Notes: a model not told the origin generated them from the letters alone. Numbered from the stretch's first letter, positions 41,460 to 51,834 are shown. The stretch is 64,000 bases of DNA from Cedecea neteri (GCF_000757825.1 NZ_CP009451.1:2790001-2854000), one strand, 5' to 3'. Numbers and translations are program-made.

Positions 41460-43379
41460 ATGTCATCCGATATCAAGATCAAAGTGCAAAGCTTTGGTCG
41501 TTTCCTCAGCAATATGGTTATGCCAAATATCGGGGCGTTTATCGCCTGGGGTATTATCACGGCCTTATTTATTCCTACCGGATGGTTGCCAAACGAAACG
41601 CTGGCGAAGCTGGTAGGCCCGATGATCACTTACCTGCTACCGCTGCTGATCGGCTTTACCGGTGGTCGCCTGATTGGCGGTGACCGCGGCGGCGTAGTGG
41701 GTGCTATCACCACTATGGGCGTTATCGTCGGGGCTGACATGCCGATGTTCCTCGGCGCAATGATTGCGGGGCCTCTGGGCGGCTGGGCAATCAAGCACTT
41801 CGACAAATGGGTCGACGGTAAAATCAAATCCGGCTTTGAAATGCTGGTGAACAACTTCTCTGCCGGTATCATCGGGATGATCCTGGCGATTCTGGCGTTC
41901 ATGGGTATTGGCCCTGCGGTTGAAGTCCTGTCCAAAATTCTGGCGGCGGGCGTTAACTTCATGGTTGTGCACGACATGCTGCCGCTGGCGTCCATCTTCG
42001 TAGAACCGGCGAAAATCCTGTTCCTGAACAACGCCATCAACCACGGCATCTTCTCGCCGCTGGGGATTCAGCAGTCCCACGAGCTGGGCAAATCCATCTT
42101 CTTCCTGATTGAAGCGAACCCGGGTCCGGGTATGGGCGTCCTGCTGGCATACATGTTCTTCGGTCGCGGTAACGCTAAGCAGTCTGCGGGCGGCGCGGCT
42201 ATCATCCACTTCCTGGGCGGTATCCACGAAATTTACTTCCCGTATGTGCTGATGAACCCACGTCTGATCCTGGCCGTTATCCTCGGCGGTATGACCGGCG
42301 TATTCACCCTGACCGTGCTGAACGGTGGCCTGGTGTCTCCGGCTTCCCCTGGTTCTATCCTGGCTGTTCTGGCGATGACCCCGAAAGGCGCGTACTTCGC
42401 TAACATCGCGGCTATCTGTGCGGCAATGGTTGTTTCCTTCGTGGTCTCCGCCATCCTGCTGAAAACCAGCAAAGTGAAAGAAGAAGACGACATCGAAGCT
42501 GCGGCTCGCCGTATGCAGGAAATGAAGGCTGAATCCAAAGGTGGCGCAGCGCCGCTGGCGGTAGGTGCTGGTCTGTCTAACGACCTGAGCCACGTGCGTA
42601 AAATCATCGTAGCCTGCGACGCAGGTATGGGCTCCAGCGCCATGGGTGCAGGCGTGCTGCGTAAGAAAGTGAGCGATGCTGGCCTGAAAAATATCTCCGT
42701 GACCAACTGCGCTATCAACAGCCTGCCGGACGACGTTGACCTGGTGATTACCCACCGCGACCTGACCGAGCGTGCAATGCGCCAGGTGCCACAGGCGCAG
42801 CATATCTCCCTGACCAACTTCCTCGACAGCAGCCTGTACGCCAACCTGGTTGAGCGTCTGCTGGCCTCTCAGAACCTGAGCGACAAAGAAGTGAAGGTGA
42901 TGCACAGCCTGGAAGACAGCTTTGTTTCCAGCGAAGAAGGCGTCTTCAAGCTGGGCGCGGGTAACGTGTTCCTCGGCCTGAAAGCCAGCACCAAAGAAGA
43001 AGCGATTCGCTTTGCCGGTGAGCAGCTGGTGAACGGCGGCTACGTGCAGCCGGAATACGTGGACGCAATGTTTGAGCGCGAAAAACTGACTCCAACTTAC
43101 CTGGGCGAAGGTATCGCGGTTCCTCACGGTACCGTGGAAGCGAAAGACCGCGTGCTGAAAACCGGCGTGGTGTTCTGCCAGTACCCTGAAGGCGTGCACT
43201 TCGGCGAAGAGCCGGAAGACATTGCCCGCCTGGTTATCGGTATTGCGGCCCGCAATAACGAGCACATCCAGGTGATCACCAGCCTGACCAACGCGCTGGA
43301 TGATGAGTCGGTGATTGAGCGCCTGGCGCACACCACCAGCGTTCAGGAAGTGCTGGATCTGCTGGCCGGTAAGAAATAA
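41460..43379 (+). CDS. mtlA: Mannitol PTS permease EIICBA
   Basis: 639 aa from ATG 41460 (AAGGGG ribosome site; E. coli MtlA has 637). Imports D-mannitol as mannitol 1-phosphate. EIIC membrane domain about residues 1-340 ([11 protein letters not shown] is the conserved loop). EIIB follows, with the phosphorylated Cys in [14 protein letters not shown] near residue 385. EIIA is at the C-terminus with active His in IAVPHGT near residue 556. First gene of mtlADR, under the CRP sites upstream. Confidence 0.96.
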   Translation: MSSDIKIKVQSFGRFLSNMVMPNIGAFIAWGIITALFIPTGWLPNETLAKLVGPMITYLLPLLIGFTGGRLIGGDRGGVVGAITTMGVIVGADMPMFLGAMIAGPLGGWAIKHFDKWVDGKIKSGFEMLVNNFSAGIIGMILAILAFMGIGPAVEVLSKILAAGVNFMVVHDMLPLASIFVEPAKILFLNNAINHGIFSPLGIQQSHELGKSIFFLIEANPGPGMGVLLAYMFFGRGNAKQSAGGAAIIHFLGGIHEIYFPYVLMNPRLILAVILGGMTGVFTLTVLNGGLVSPASPGSILAVLAMTPKGAYFANIAAICAAMVVSFVVSAILLKTSKVKEEDDIEAAARRMQEMKAESKGGAAPLAVGAGLSNDLSHVRKIIVACDAGMGSSAMGAGVLRKKVSDAGLKNISVTNCAINSLPDDVDLVITHRDLTERAMRQVPQAQHISLTNFLDSSLYANLVERLLASQNLSDKEVKVMHSLEDSFVSSEEGVFKLGAGNVFLGLKASTKEEAIRFAGEQLVNGGYVQPEYVDAMFEREKLTPTYLGEGIAVPHGTVEAKDRVLKTGVVFCQYPEGVHFGEEPEDIARLVIGIAARNNEHIQVITSLTNALDDESVIERLAHTTSVQEVLDLLAGKK

Positions 43380-43386
43380 GGGTTTG

Positions 43387-43586
43387 CCCCTCACCCCAAC
43401 CCTCTCCCCGGAGGGGCGAGGGGGAACAACAGGTGCAAAGCATTATCCCCTCTCTCCTTTGGGGAGAGGGCTAGGGGAACAACAGGTGCAAAGCATTATC
43501 CCCTCTCCCCAAAGGGGCGAGGGGGAACAACACAGGTGCAAAGCATTATCCCCTCTCCCCCTTGGGGAGAGGGCTAGGGTGAGGGG
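43387..43586. repeat. Four-copy palindromic repeat array between mtlA and mtlD
   Basis: Hairpin units at 43387-43424, 43447-43477, 43500-43525 and 43550-43586. The three spacers are nearly identical (GGTGCAAAGCATTATC, preceded by GAACAACA). The outer units carry CCTCACCC or GGGTGAGG tails facing outwards, so the whole array is bounded symmetrically. It is a BIME-like cluster inside the operon. Confidence 0.85.
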
Positions 43587-43647
43587 ATTCGCATACAGTA
43601 TCCTTACCCCAGCCCTCACGGGTGAAATAATCAGGAAGGTTAACGCA

Positions 43648-44796
43648 ATGAAAGCATTACATTTTGGTGCAGGTAATATCGGTCGTGGCTTTATCGGTAA
43701 ACTGCTGGCAGACGCCGGTCTGCAGCTGACTTTTGCCGACGTAAACCAGGTGGTTCTGGATGCGCTGAACGCGCGTCACAGCTACCAGGTTCACGTAGTG
43801 GGCGAGCAGCAGCAGATTGATACCGTCTCCAACGTGAATGCCGTCAGCAGCATCGGCGACGACGTGGTCGCGCTTATCGCGCAGGTAGACCTGATTACCA
43901 CCGCTGTGGGCCCTGTCGTGCTGGAGCGCATTGCTCCAACGCTTGCTAAAGGCCTGGAGCTGCGTCGCGCCAACGCCAACGACGCGCCGCTGAACATTAT
44001 CGCCTGTGAAAACATGGTGCGCGGCACCAGCCAGCTGAAAGAGCACGTGAAAAAAGCGCTGTCCGCTGAGGCGTGGGCGTGGGTTGAGCAGCACGTTGGC
44101 TTTGTCGATTCTGCGGTTGACCGCATCGTTCCACCGTCCGAGTCCGCCACCAACGACCCGCTGGAAGTGACCGTGGAAACCTTTAGCGAGTGGATTGTTG
44201 ATAAAACCCAGTTCAAAGGTGAGCTACCGAACATTCCTGGCATGGAACTTACTGATAATCTTATGGCGTTTGTCGAGCGCAAGCTCTTCACGCTGAATAC
44301 CGGGCATGCTATAACCGCGTACCTCGGTCAGCTGGCCGGGCACCAGACTATCCGCGATGCGATTCTTGATGAGAAAGTGCGCGCCGTAGTGAAAGGGGCG
44401 ATGGAAGAGAGCGGCGCGGTGCTGATTAAGCGCTACGGCTTTGAAGCCGACAAGCACGCCGCGTACATCAAGAAAATCCTTGGTCGTTTCGAAAACCCTT
44501 ACCTGAAGGACGACGTGGAGCGCGTTGGCCGTCAGCCGCTGCGCAAACTCAGCGCCGGCGATCGCCTCGTCAAGCCGCTGCTCGGCACCATTGAGTACGG
44601 CTTACCGCACGTGAACCTGATCAAAGGGATTGCAGCGGCAATGCACTACCACAGCGAGCAGGACCCGCAGGCTCAGGAGCTGAAGCAGCTGCTGGCTGAT
44701 AAGGGCCCGCAGGCCGCGCTGGTGGAAGTGTCGGGTCTGGATGCAAATAGCGAAGCCGTGACCGAGGCGGTGAAGGCGTATAACGCCATAGCGTAA
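43648..44796 (+). CDS. mtlD: Mannitol-1-phosphate 5-dehydrogenase
   Basis: 382 aa from ATG 43648 (AGGAAGGT ribosome site), the E. coli length. Oxidises mannitol 1-phosphate to fructose 6-phosphate with NAD. Dinucleotide motif [12 protein letters not shown] at the N-terminus and the catalytic-lysine region [10 protein letters not shown] near residue 190. Separated from mtlA by the palindromic repeat array, but clearly the next gene of the operon. Confidence 0.96.
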   Translation: MKALHFGAGNIGRGFIGKLLADAGLQLTFADVNQVVLDALNARHSYQVHVVGEQQQIDTVSNVNAVSSIGDDVVALIAQVDLITTAVGPVVLERIAPTLAKGLELRRANANDAPLNIIACENMVRGTSQLKEHVKKALSAEAWAWVEQHVGFVDSAVDRIVPPSESATNDPLEVTVETFSEWIVDKTQFKGELPNIPGMELTDNLMAFVERKLFTLNTGHAITAYLGQLAGHQTIRDAILDEKVRAVVKGAMEESGAVLIKRYGFEADKHAAYIKKILGRFENPYLKDDVERVGRQPLRKLSAGDRLVKPLLGTIEYGLPHVNLIKGIAAAMHYHSEQDPQAQELKQLLADKGPQAALVEVSGLDANSEAVTEAVKAYNAIA

Positions 44797-44811
44797 CCCT
44801 ATGCAGGCGCG

Positions 44812-45381
44812 GTGGATGCCGCGCCTGAAACATGTTTAGTGATGCAGGCAAAAATGGAAGAAACCCAGGCCTTTGAAAACCGCGTGCTTGAGCGACTGAA
44901 TGCCGGCAAAACCGTACGAAGCCTGCTGATTGCTGCCGTCGAGTTGTTAACCGAAGCGGTAAATATCCTGGTGCTACAGGTGTTCCGCAAGGACGACTAC
45001 GCGGTGAAATATGCGGTAGAGCCGCTGCTGGACGGCGACGGGCCGCTGGGCGACCTCTCGGTACGGCTGAAGCTTATCTACGGGCTGGGCGTGCTGAACC
45101 GCGCTGAGTACGAAGACTGCGAGCTGCTGATGGCGCTGCGCGAAGAGCTAAACCATGACGGCAACGAGTACAGCTTCACCGATGACGAAATGCTTGGCCC
45201 GTTCGGCGAGCTGCACTGCGTCACGGCGCTGCCGCCGACGCCGACCTTCGTTGACGGCAGCGATCCGGAGCTGCTGGCGATGCAGCGTCAGCGCTACATG
45301 CAGATAGTCCGGTCCACGATGGTACTTTCCCTGACAGAGCTGATCTCCCGGATCAGCTTAAAAAAAGCCTTCCAAAAATAG
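44812..45381 (+). CDS. mtlR: Mannitol operon repressor
   Basis: 189 aa from GTG 44812; ATG 44842 is an alternative. E. coli MtlR has 195 residues and a different N-terminus before TQAFENRVLERLNAGKTV, which is conserved here. All-helical protein that represses mtlADR without a classical helix-turn-helix. The C-terminus RSTMVLSLTELISRISLKK matches closely. Only 15 bp after mtlD, so co-transcribed. Confidence 0.92.
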   Translation: MDAAPETCLVMQAKMEETQAFENRVLERLNAGKTVRSLLIAAVELLTEAVNILVLQVFRKDDYAVKYAVEPLLDGDGPLGDLSVRLKLIYGLGVLNRAEYEDCELLMALREELNHDGNEYSFTDDEMLGPFGELHCVTALPPTPTFVDGSDPELLAMQRQRYMQIVRSTMVLSLTELISRISLKKAFQK

Positions 45382-45452
45382 CCGCCTTTCGCCCTGTCCC
45401 TCAGGATCGTGTATCCTTGCCAGCAAGCCATCTTTATTCACGGTAAGTCAAA

Positions 45453-45815
45453 ATGAAAGAAATCGAAAAATCAGAAATTAAACGCCTTAGCGATCGTCTG
45501 GACGCTATCCGCCACGAAATGCCAGATTTGCACCTGATCAACGAAGCGGAAAAATATGCCGAGCTGGAAAAAGAGCGGCAGAAGCTGGAAATTGAAATCG
45601 CTCGCCTCCAGGCGGTACGTAACCAGAAGCTGAGCAAAGAAGCGCAGAAGCTGATGGCGCTGCCGTACAAGCGTGCGATTACCAAAAAAGAGCAGGCCGA
45701 TATGGGCAAGCTCAAGAAAACCGTTCGTGGCCTGGTGATTGTCCACCCGATGACCGCCCTGGGCCGTGAAATGGAGTTGACCGAGATGACCGGCTTCTCC
45801 CGCACTGAATTCTGA
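45453..45815 (+). CDS. yibL: YibL family ribosome-associated protein
   Basis: 120 aa, the E. coli YibL length. Highly charged; a coiled-coil occupies about residues 5-60 ([32 protein letters not shown]). Reported to co-purify with ribosomes in E. coli; function otherwise unknown. The order mtlA-mtlD-mtlR-yibL is conserved. Confidence 0.92.
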   Translation: MKEIEKSEIKRLSDRLDAIRHEMPDLHLINEAEKYAELEKERQKLEIEIARLQAVRNQKLSKEAQKLMALPYKRAITKKEQADMGKLKKTVRGLVIVHPMTALGREMELTEMTGFSRTEF

Positions 45816-46011
45816 CCGCGCTCTCTTTTCGGTGAAATAAACCGATAAAACCTGCCTCATCAGCCTCTTAAATCTCCATCCGGCTCTATAGTTAAGTGCC
45901 GGGTGAGGATTTCTCCTGCCCCAAATCTTCCAATGGACAATTTGCCCGAATCGCTACAAGGCCGCAGGGAACGCCAAACCTTGGTTTAACTTTCTTGCAG
46001 TGAGAGTAAGT

Positions 46012-49002
46012 ATGAAAAATAAGGTTTTGACTCTGGTTCCCGTCTGTCTGGCCGGTTTCACCGGCGTGCTTCCCTTTTCAGCCTCCGCCGCCTGTTCGTC
46101 GCAAACGCCGAACACCGGGGACACCGTGACCTGCAGCGGCTCGGGCATGGCGCCCGTTGTAGCCACCGCGGGCAGCAGCAACGTCACGATTAACCTCGAC
46201 TCAACCGCCACCGGCAGCTACTCGCTGCCCACCCAGGCGACGCCATTCTCCGTGGACAGCAACAGCGTGATTAACAACGACGGGGCGCTTACCCTCACCG
46301 GCAACGGTACGGGCGTAGCGAACCGTGGGGCGTTGCTGCTTGGCTTGAACAACGACAATACGCTGACTAACGGCGCGGCGGGCACGCTGACTACTACCGG
46401 GGCCTACAACGACGGCATGGCGGCCAACGGCAATAACAATACGCTGATCAACAACGGCACCATCACCACCAGCGGCAACAACTCTTACGGCATGACCGCC
46501 GCCTGGGGGCAGAGCAATCCTGGCGCGGCGGGAAATACCATCACGAATACCGGGACGATCTCCACGTCGGGGAATAACGCCAGGGCGATTTCGCTGCTGG
46601 GGGGCAGCGGCACGGTGAACAACAGCGGGACGTTGACCACTTCCGGACGGGACGCGCCCACGGTGTTTTTACAGGGCAACAACGCCACGCTAAATAACAG
46701 CGGGCTGATTCAGGCCAAAGGCACGGCGTCCTCCAGCGGCAGCGTGGATGGCGTGGTGGCGAACACGCTCGGCAGCAGCTTTAACACCACGATCAATAAC
46801 CTGGCCGGTGGGCAGATTATCAGTAACAACGGGATCGGTATTCGCTCCACCAACGGCAATATCACCATTACCAATGCCGGGCTGATTCAGGGCGGAAGCG
46901 GCACGGCAATTCTGAGCGGCAACGGCAGCATTTCGCTGATCCTGCAGACAGGGTCGCAGATTGTTGGTCTTTCTGACGGCGGACGGGGTAACAACAGCGT
47001 GACGCTTGAAGGCACGGGAACGGCCTCTAGCGCCTTTACCAACTTCCAGACGCTGACGATGACGGGCAGCGACTGGACCTGGGCTGGCACCGGTGCGTTC
47101 ACCACCGCCCTCGTGCAAAGCGGAACGCTGGATCTCACCGGCACGCTCGGTACCAGTACGGCTTCCGTGACGGCTTCGGTAAGCAACGGCGCGACGCTGC
47201 AGGCAAACTCAACCAATCTGCCGCTTTCGGTGAGCAACAACGGGCTGGTGCGCTTCCTGCAAAACAATCAGGGCGAGTATCTGGGCACGATAAGCGGGAG
47301 CGGTGCGGTAGAAAAAGCAGGGACCGGGACGTTACTTTTTAACAGCGTGAACAGCTACACCGGGGGGACGGTCGTCAATGCCGGGACGCTTATCGTCGGC
47401 GATAGCTCACACGCTTCGGCTTCCCTTGCCAGCGGCGCTACCGTTGCGGCCGGAGCCACGTTTGGCGGCTACGGCACGGTAAACGGCGACGTGACTAACA
47501 GCGGAACGCTGGGAGCGGCCAATGCTCTGTCGTCGCTTTCTGCTGGTCCACAGGGCAATTTCCAGATTAACGGTAACCTGACCAACGCGGGATTTGTGCA
47601 GCTGGGCGGCAGCGGCGTGGGGAACAGCCTGACCGTAGCCGGAAACTATAGCGGCCAAAACGGCGTGATTGCGCTGAACACGGTGCTGGCGGGCGACGGA
47701 GCCGCGTCCGACAAGCTGATCGTGAGCGGGGGCAGCGCTTCCGGCAGCAGTACGCTGAAGGTCACTAATATTGGCGGGGCCGGGGCGCAAACTGCCATAG
47801 ACGGTATTCAGGTGGTGCAGACCACCAACGGCGCGACCAGCTCGGCAAACGCCTTCAAGCTTTCGGGCGGCACAGTTAGCGCCGGAGCGTATTCCTACTA
47901 TCTCGCCAGGGGCGGCGTCTCTGACGGCAGCGGCGGGAGCTGGTATCTGCGTAATTCCGTGGTGCCAGATTCGACAACGTCGGTCACCCCGGCGGAAGAA
48001 ACGCCTCAGTCCATCGTGGATGCTTCGCACGGCAATGAGACGGTGAACGTCTATCGACCAGAAGTGGCGCTGTACGCCGAAGCGCCCTCGGTTGCCCGCC
48101 AGCTCAACCTGCAGCAGATAGACACCTTCCACGACCGCCAGGGCGAACAGAGCCTGCTAAACGGCGATAACAAAGCCCCGGCTTTCTGGGCCAGAAGCTG
48201 GGGAAGCCATGCGGATATTCATCAAAGCGGGGACGTTAATCCTTCGTTCAACGGTACGCTGTGGGGGCTGCAGCTGGGCCAGGATTTGTATACCGCAACC
48301 GAAGATAATGGCGCAACTCATCATGCCGGTGTGCTGTTCGGCTTCTCCAGAGCGACCGGCGACATCGATGGTTTTGCGCTGGCGAAACAGGGCTCGCGCG
48401 TCGGGAAATTGCAGTTGAACAACTATAACTATGGGGCGTACTGGACCCGGGTTGCCGCTTCCGGCTGGTATACGGACGCGGTGTTAATGGGCAGCGCGCT
48501 GCGGCTGAATACGGATTCGGTGAACGGCGTGAACGCCTCTTCCAGCGGCAATGCGGTTACCGGCTCCGTTGAAACGGGGCTGCCTGTTACCCTCGGTGAA
48601 GGGCTGACGCTTGAACCTCAGGCGCAGCTGGTCTGGCAGAGAACCTCGCTGGATTCGCTGCATGACGGCGTCTCTGAGGTGAGCTGGAATAACGGCAATA
48701 CCTGGCAGGGGCGGGTTGGGGCCCGTTTGCAGTGGGCGTTTGAGGCGAGCGGCGTGAACTGGAAGCCCTATCTGCGGGCCAACGTGCTGCGTACGTTCGG
48801 GCAGGATGATGAAACGGCTTTCGATGACAGCACGACGATCGCCAACAACGTTGGGCAAACGGCCGGGCAAATCGGCGCGGGGCTGGTGGCGCAGGTTAGC
48901 CAGAACGGCAGCCTGTACGCCACGACCGGCTACCTGACCAATCTAGGCGGCGAGCGCCAGCGGGTAGTTACCGGCAATGTCGGCGTGCGCTGGAGCTGGT
49001 AA
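46012..49002 (+). CDS. Classical autotransporter (type Va) surface protein
   Basis: 996 aa from ATG 46012. Signal peptide of about 24 residues ending ASAAC. The passenger (to about residue 700) is Gly, Asn, Ser and Thr rich with repeating N-N-S-G-T-L-T-x-S-G units, typical of a beta-helix, and contains the autotransporter-associated motif SYTGGTVVNAGTL. The linker from GNETVNVYRPEVALYAEAPSVARQ leads to a C-terminal 12-strand translocator barrel ending in VRWSW. Probable adhesin or surface protein; no protease motif seen. Ends at a strong terminator. Confidence 0.88.
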   Translation: MKNKVLTLVPVCLAGFTGVLPFSASAACSSQTPNTGDTVTCSGSGMAPVVATAGSSNVTINLDSTATGSYSLPTQATPFSVDSNSVINNDGALTLTGNGTGVANRGALLLGLNNDNTLTNGAAGTLTTTGAYNDGMAANGNNNTLINNGTITTSGNNSYGMTAAWGQSNPGAAGNTITNTGTISTSGNNARAISLLGGSGTVNNSGTLTTSGRDAPTVFLQGNNATLNNSGLIQAKGTASSSGSVDGVVANTLGSSFNTTINNLAGGQIISNNGIGIRSTNGNITITNAGLIQGGSGTAILSGNGSISLILQTGSQIVGLSDGGRGNNSVTLEGTGTASSAFTNFQTLTMTGSDWTWAGTGAFTTALVQSGTLDLTGTLGTSTASVTASVSNGATLQANSTNLPLSVSNNGLVRFLQNNQGEYLGTISGSGAVEKAGTGTLLFNSVNSYTGGTVVNAGTLIVGDSSHASASLASGATVAAGATFGGYGTVNGDVTNSGTLGAANALSSLSAGPQGNFQINGNLTNAGFVQLGGSGVGNSLTVAGNYSGQNGVIALNTVLAGDGAASDKLIVSGGSASGSSTLKVTNIGGAGAQTAIDGIQVVQTTNGATSSANAFKLSGGTVSAGAYSYYLARGGVSDGSGGSWYLRNSVVPDSTTSVTPAEETPQSIVDASHGNETVNVYRPEVALYAEAPSVARQLNLQQIDTFHDRQGEQSLLNGDNKAPAFWARSWGSHADIHQSGDVNPSFNGTLWGLQLGQDLYTATEDNGATHHAGVLFGFSRATGDIDGFALAKQGSRVGKLQLNNYNYGAYWTRVAASGWYTDAVLMGSALRLNTDSVNGVNASSSGNAVTGSVETGLPVTLGEGLTLEPQAQLVWQRTSLDSLHDGVSEVSWNNGNTWQGRVGARLQWAFEASGVNWKPYLRANVLRTFGQDDETAFDDSTTIANNVGQTAGQIGAGLVAQVSQNGSLYATTGYLTNLGGERQRVVTGNVGVRWSW

Positions 49003-49009
49003 TCGCCCT

Positions 49010-49041
49010 GCGGCTCCGGGCTTTGCCGGAGCCGCTTTTAT
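49010..49041 (+). terminator. Terminator of the autotransporter gene
   Basis: GCGGCTCCGG/CCGGAGCCGC, a 10-bp perfect stem with a 6-base loop followed by TTTTATT. Confidence 0.88.
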
Positions 49042-49177
49042 TATGGTTACCTTGCATTCAGTTTTTTTGAATGAGATAAGCGAATTGTTCCGCTAACAAA
49101 CAAAGTCGTGCGGCGCTATTCTTATTTCATCGAAGACAGTCAGCCTTCCAACTAAACAAAATGCAAAGGTAATTATC

Positions 49178-49423
49178 ATGAAAAGCATCAAATATTTTGC
49201 CGTAGTTATGACTCTCGCCGCTTCCTTCTCCGGTTTTGCAGCGGAAACTCAGTCAGTTGCCAGCCAGACAATGGGCACCGTATCGGTCAGCGGCGCGTCT
49301 AACCTGGACAGCCTGCAGCACCAGTTGCAGCAAAAAGCCGAGCAGGCCGGGGCGAAATCCATCCGCATCATCTCTGCCGGTGGTGATAACAAAATGTACG
49401 GCGTGGCTGAAATCTACAACTAA
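49178..49423 (+). CDS. DUF1471 (YhcN/BhsA-type) small periplasmic protein
   Basis: 81 aa. Signal peptide of about 21 residues ending FAAE. The mature 60 residues fit the DUF1471 fold: GTVSVSGASNLDSLQHQLQQKAEQAGAKSI, then a strand with YGVAEIYN at the end. Members respond to envelope, acid or oxidative stress and influence biofilm (family knowledge). AAAGGTAATT ribosome site. Single gene. Confidence 0.85.
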   Translation: MKSIKYFAVVMTLAASFSGFAAETQSVASQTMGTVSVSGASNLDSLQHQLQQKAEQAGAKSIRIISAGGDNKMYGVAEIYN

Positions 49424-49442
49424 GCGCTGAATCACGCAGTAT

Positions 49443-49467
49443 GGGCCGCCTCGAGCGGCCCGTGTTT
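49443..49467. terminator. Bidirectional terminator
   Basis: GGGCCGC/GCGGCCC with loop CTCGA, then GTGTTTTAT, between convergent genes. Confidence 0.75.
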
Positions 49468-49991
49468 TATCTGAACTCTCGCGCCAACAGGCCAAAAATC
49501 CAGTCATCCTGCCAGCGTTCATTCAGCCAGTAGTTTTCCCGCAGCGTGCCTTCCTGCTGAAACCCCACTTTCTCCAGCACTTTCTTTGACGGAATATTTC
49601 CGGCAGTGACCGTGGCAACAAGCTTGCGGATACCGGCCTCTGCAAAAGCAAAGTCGCAAACCTCCAGCAGTGATTCATAGCCGTAGCCCTGCCCGTGAAA
49701 CGACGGATCGAGTAAAAAGCCCACTTCTGCTATATCGTCCTCGCGCAGGATAAAACCGGTGACGCCAATCGGCACGCCGGTTTTCAGATGCCGCATCACC
49801 ATGCAGAGCCAGTGCCTGCTGCCCGGCTGCCATTCGGGGAGACGAGCGTCGAAGGTGCGGCGGATCTCTTCCTCCGGGCGGTTTACGTCGACGTAGCGCA
49901 TTACCTCCGGCTGCTGCTGCAGGTAACGAAAAAGCGGCCAGTCGGCTTCGGTAAGCTGGCTGAGTGACAGGCGAGGGGTGTGAAGTTGCAT
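49467..49991 (-). CDS. GNAT acetyltransferase, RimJ/RimL-like
   Basis: 174 aa. Begins LHTPRLSLSQLTEADW, the usual RimJ/L-type opening. The acetyl-CoA loop is DPSFHGQGYGYESLLEVC, followed by VTAGNIPSKKVLEKVGF. Acetylates N-terminal or small-molecule amines; the target is unknown. Not part of an operon. Confidence 0.82.
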   Translation of the reverse strand: MQLHTPRLSLSQLTEADWPLFRYLQQQPEVMRYVDVNRPEEEIRRTFDARLPEWQPGSRHWLCMVMRHLKTGVPIGVTGFILREDDIAEVGFLLDPSFHGQGYGYESLLEVCDFAFAEAGIRKLVATVTAGNIPSKKVLEKVGFQQEGTLRENYWLNERWQDDWIFGLLAREFR

Positions 49992-50074
49992 AGTGTGTTG
50001 ACTCGTCTTTACCGGGAATGCTCTTTGATAGCAGTAAATAAAAAGCGGCGCCAGTTTGTGGCCCCGCTTATGTG

Positions 50075-50248
50075 TTAATCCCAGCGCGATAAGTCATCTC
50101 TTGTTAGCCCCATATCCCTGAGCTGTTCAGGACTGAGTTCGCGCAGGGCGCGTAAAGTCCGACGGCGCTGGTGGCTACGACGAAAATACTGGTAAAGCAT
50201 GACCAGGCCAAAAAACGGCCTACGGTGGTGGTTCTCTTCAAAGCCCAT
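50075..50248 (-). CDS. yjiS: DUF1127 small protein YjiS
   Basis: 57 aa from ATG 50248 (AGGAG site); the longer frame to 50314 lacks a ribosome site. C-terminal DUF1127 motif RTLRALRELSPEQLRDMGLTRDD. Divergent from yjiR exactly as in E. coli, where the neighbour is yjiS. Alphaproteobacterial relatives of this family bind RNA; function here unknown. Confidence 0.85.
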   Translation of the reverse strand: MGFEENHHRRPFFGLVMLYQYFRRSHQRRRTLRALRELSPEQLRDMGLTRDDLSRWD

Positions 50249-50424
50249 GGCATCACTCCTCGCGGTTTTTCTGGGGTTATCATGCGGCGAGCGGGCAAAA
50301 GCAGACAGATTCAAAAATCACTTTTCTTTAACATACAGAAAGGCTAAAACATGAGCTGAATGGCATTTATTGCGCCATTCTGTATTGGTTTTTCCTTCTG
50401 TATGGTTTCCGGTGAGGATACAGC

Positions 50425-51834
50425 ATGACGCGTTACCAACATCTCGCCACGCTTCTGGCCGGGCGTATTGAGCAAGGGCTTTATCAAAGCGGGGAGCGTT
50501 TGCCTTCGGTTCGTAGCCTGAGCAGTGAGCACGGCGTCAGTATCAGTACCGTGCAGCAGGCTTATCACGTCCTGGAAGATCAGCAGCTGATTTCCCCCCA
50601 GCCGCGTTCCGGCTACTTTGTTGCGCCGCGTAAAGCGGTTCCTCCCGTGCCGCGTTTAACGCGTCCGGTACAGCGGCCGGTTGAAGTGACGCAGTGGGAT
50701 GCGGTGCTGGAATTAGTGAACTCCCGGCAGAACTGTGAAGTGATCGCTTTTGGCAGCGGCTCGCCGGATCTTACCCAGTCGACAATCAAGCCGCTTTGGC
50801 GGGAGATGGGGCGGCTCGCACAGTATCAGGAGCCTGAACTGCTGGGCTACGACGGCATGTTCGGCGTGAAAGCGCTGCGCGAGCAAATTGCCCGCCTGAT
50901 GCTGGACAGCAACTGCGTGGTGAATGCCGACGACATCGTGGTGACGAACGGCTGCCATGAAGCCCTGTCGATTGCGATTCGCGCGGTGTGTGAGCCGGGG
51001 GACATTGTGGCGGTCGAGTCCCCGTCGTTTCACGGCACCATGCAAATGCTGCGCGGATACGGCGTTAAAGTTGTTGAAATCCCTACCGATTCTGTCACAG
51101 GCATGAGCCTCGAGGCGCTGGAGTTGGCGTTAGAGCAATGGCCGATAAAAGCCGTCATTCTGGTGGCCAACTGCAATAATCCTCTGGGATTCATCATGCC
51201 GGATGCGCGCAAGAAAGCGGTGATGAACCTTGCGCAGCGCTTTGATATCGCCATTATCGAAGATGATGTTTACGGCGAGCTGGCCTATGAGTATCCGCGC
51301 CCGATGACCATCAAATCCCTGGATGTTGATGGCCGCGTTCTGCTGTGCAGCTCGTTTTCAAAAACGCTGGCACCGGGGCTGCGCGTGGGCTGGATAGTGC
51401 CTGGGCGCTACCTCGACCGGACGCTGCACTCCAAATACATCGGCACAGGCAGCAGCGCCACCTTCACCCAGCAGGCGGTAGCGGCGTTTATTCGCAACGG
51501 GCACTATCACCGCCATCTCAGACGCATGCGCCAGCACTATCAGCGCAACCTGGACGTCTTTACCTGTCGCGTGCGGCAATATTTCCCCTGCGGTATTTGC
51601 GTCAGCCGGCCTCAGGGGGGCTTCCTGATGTGGATAGAACTCCCGGAAGAGGTCGATGCCGTGCGGCTTAGCAGCGCATTGAAGGAGGCTAAAATCCATA
51701 TTGCGATCGGCTCGCTGTTTTCGGCCTCTGGTAAATACCGTAACTGCCTGCGGCTGAACTATTCTTTGCCGTGCAACGCCGTCACCGAGGCTGCCCTCAA
51801 AAGGTTGGGTGAAATCGTTGAATGTGAGATTTGA
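50425..51834 (+). CDS. yjiR: MocR-type regulator with aminotransferase domain, YjiR
   Basis: 469 aa. N-terminal GntR winged helix (residues 1-70: LPSVRSLSSEHGVSISTVQQ) fused to a type-I aminotransferase fold. NNPLGF and SSFSKTLAPGLRVGW carry the PLP-binding Asn and Lys. E. coli YjiR matches along its whole length. Such proteins use PLP to sense a metabolite rather than as a free enzyme in most studied cases. Divergent from yjiS, its possible target. Confidence 0.9.
   Translation: MTRYQHLATLLAGRIEQGLYQSGERLPSVRSLSSEHGVSISTVQQAYHVLEDQQLISPQPRSGYFVAPRKAVPPVPRLTRPVQRPVEVTQWDAVLELVNSRQNCEVIAFGSGSPDLTQSTIKPLWREMGRLAQYQEPELLGYDGMFGVKALREQIARLMLDSNCVVNADDIVVTNGCHEALSIAIRAVCEPGDIVAVESPSFHGTMQMLRGYGVKVVEIPTDSVTGMSLEALELALEQWPIKAVILVANCNNPLGFIMPDARKKAVMNLAQRFDIAIIEDDVYGELAYEYPRPMTIKSLDVDGRVLLCSSFSKTLAPGLRVGWIVPGRYLDRTLHSKYIGTGSSATFTQQAVAAFIRNGHYHRHLRRMRQHYQRNLDVFTCRVRQYFPCGICVSRPQGGFLMWIELPEEVDAVRLSSALKEAKIHIAIGSLFSASGKYRNCLRLNYSLPCNAVTEAALKRLGEIVECEI

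Noticed and set aside
41637..43394. 585-codon minus-strand frame opposite mtlA
   Set aside because: Shadow of mtlA; the protein is His/Gln-rich nonsense with no family resemblance.
43380..43600. CRISPR-like array (repeats with about 53-bp period)
   Set aside because: Units are palindromic GC-rich hairpins and the spacers are nearly identical rather than unique; no cas genes. It is a REP/BIME-type array.
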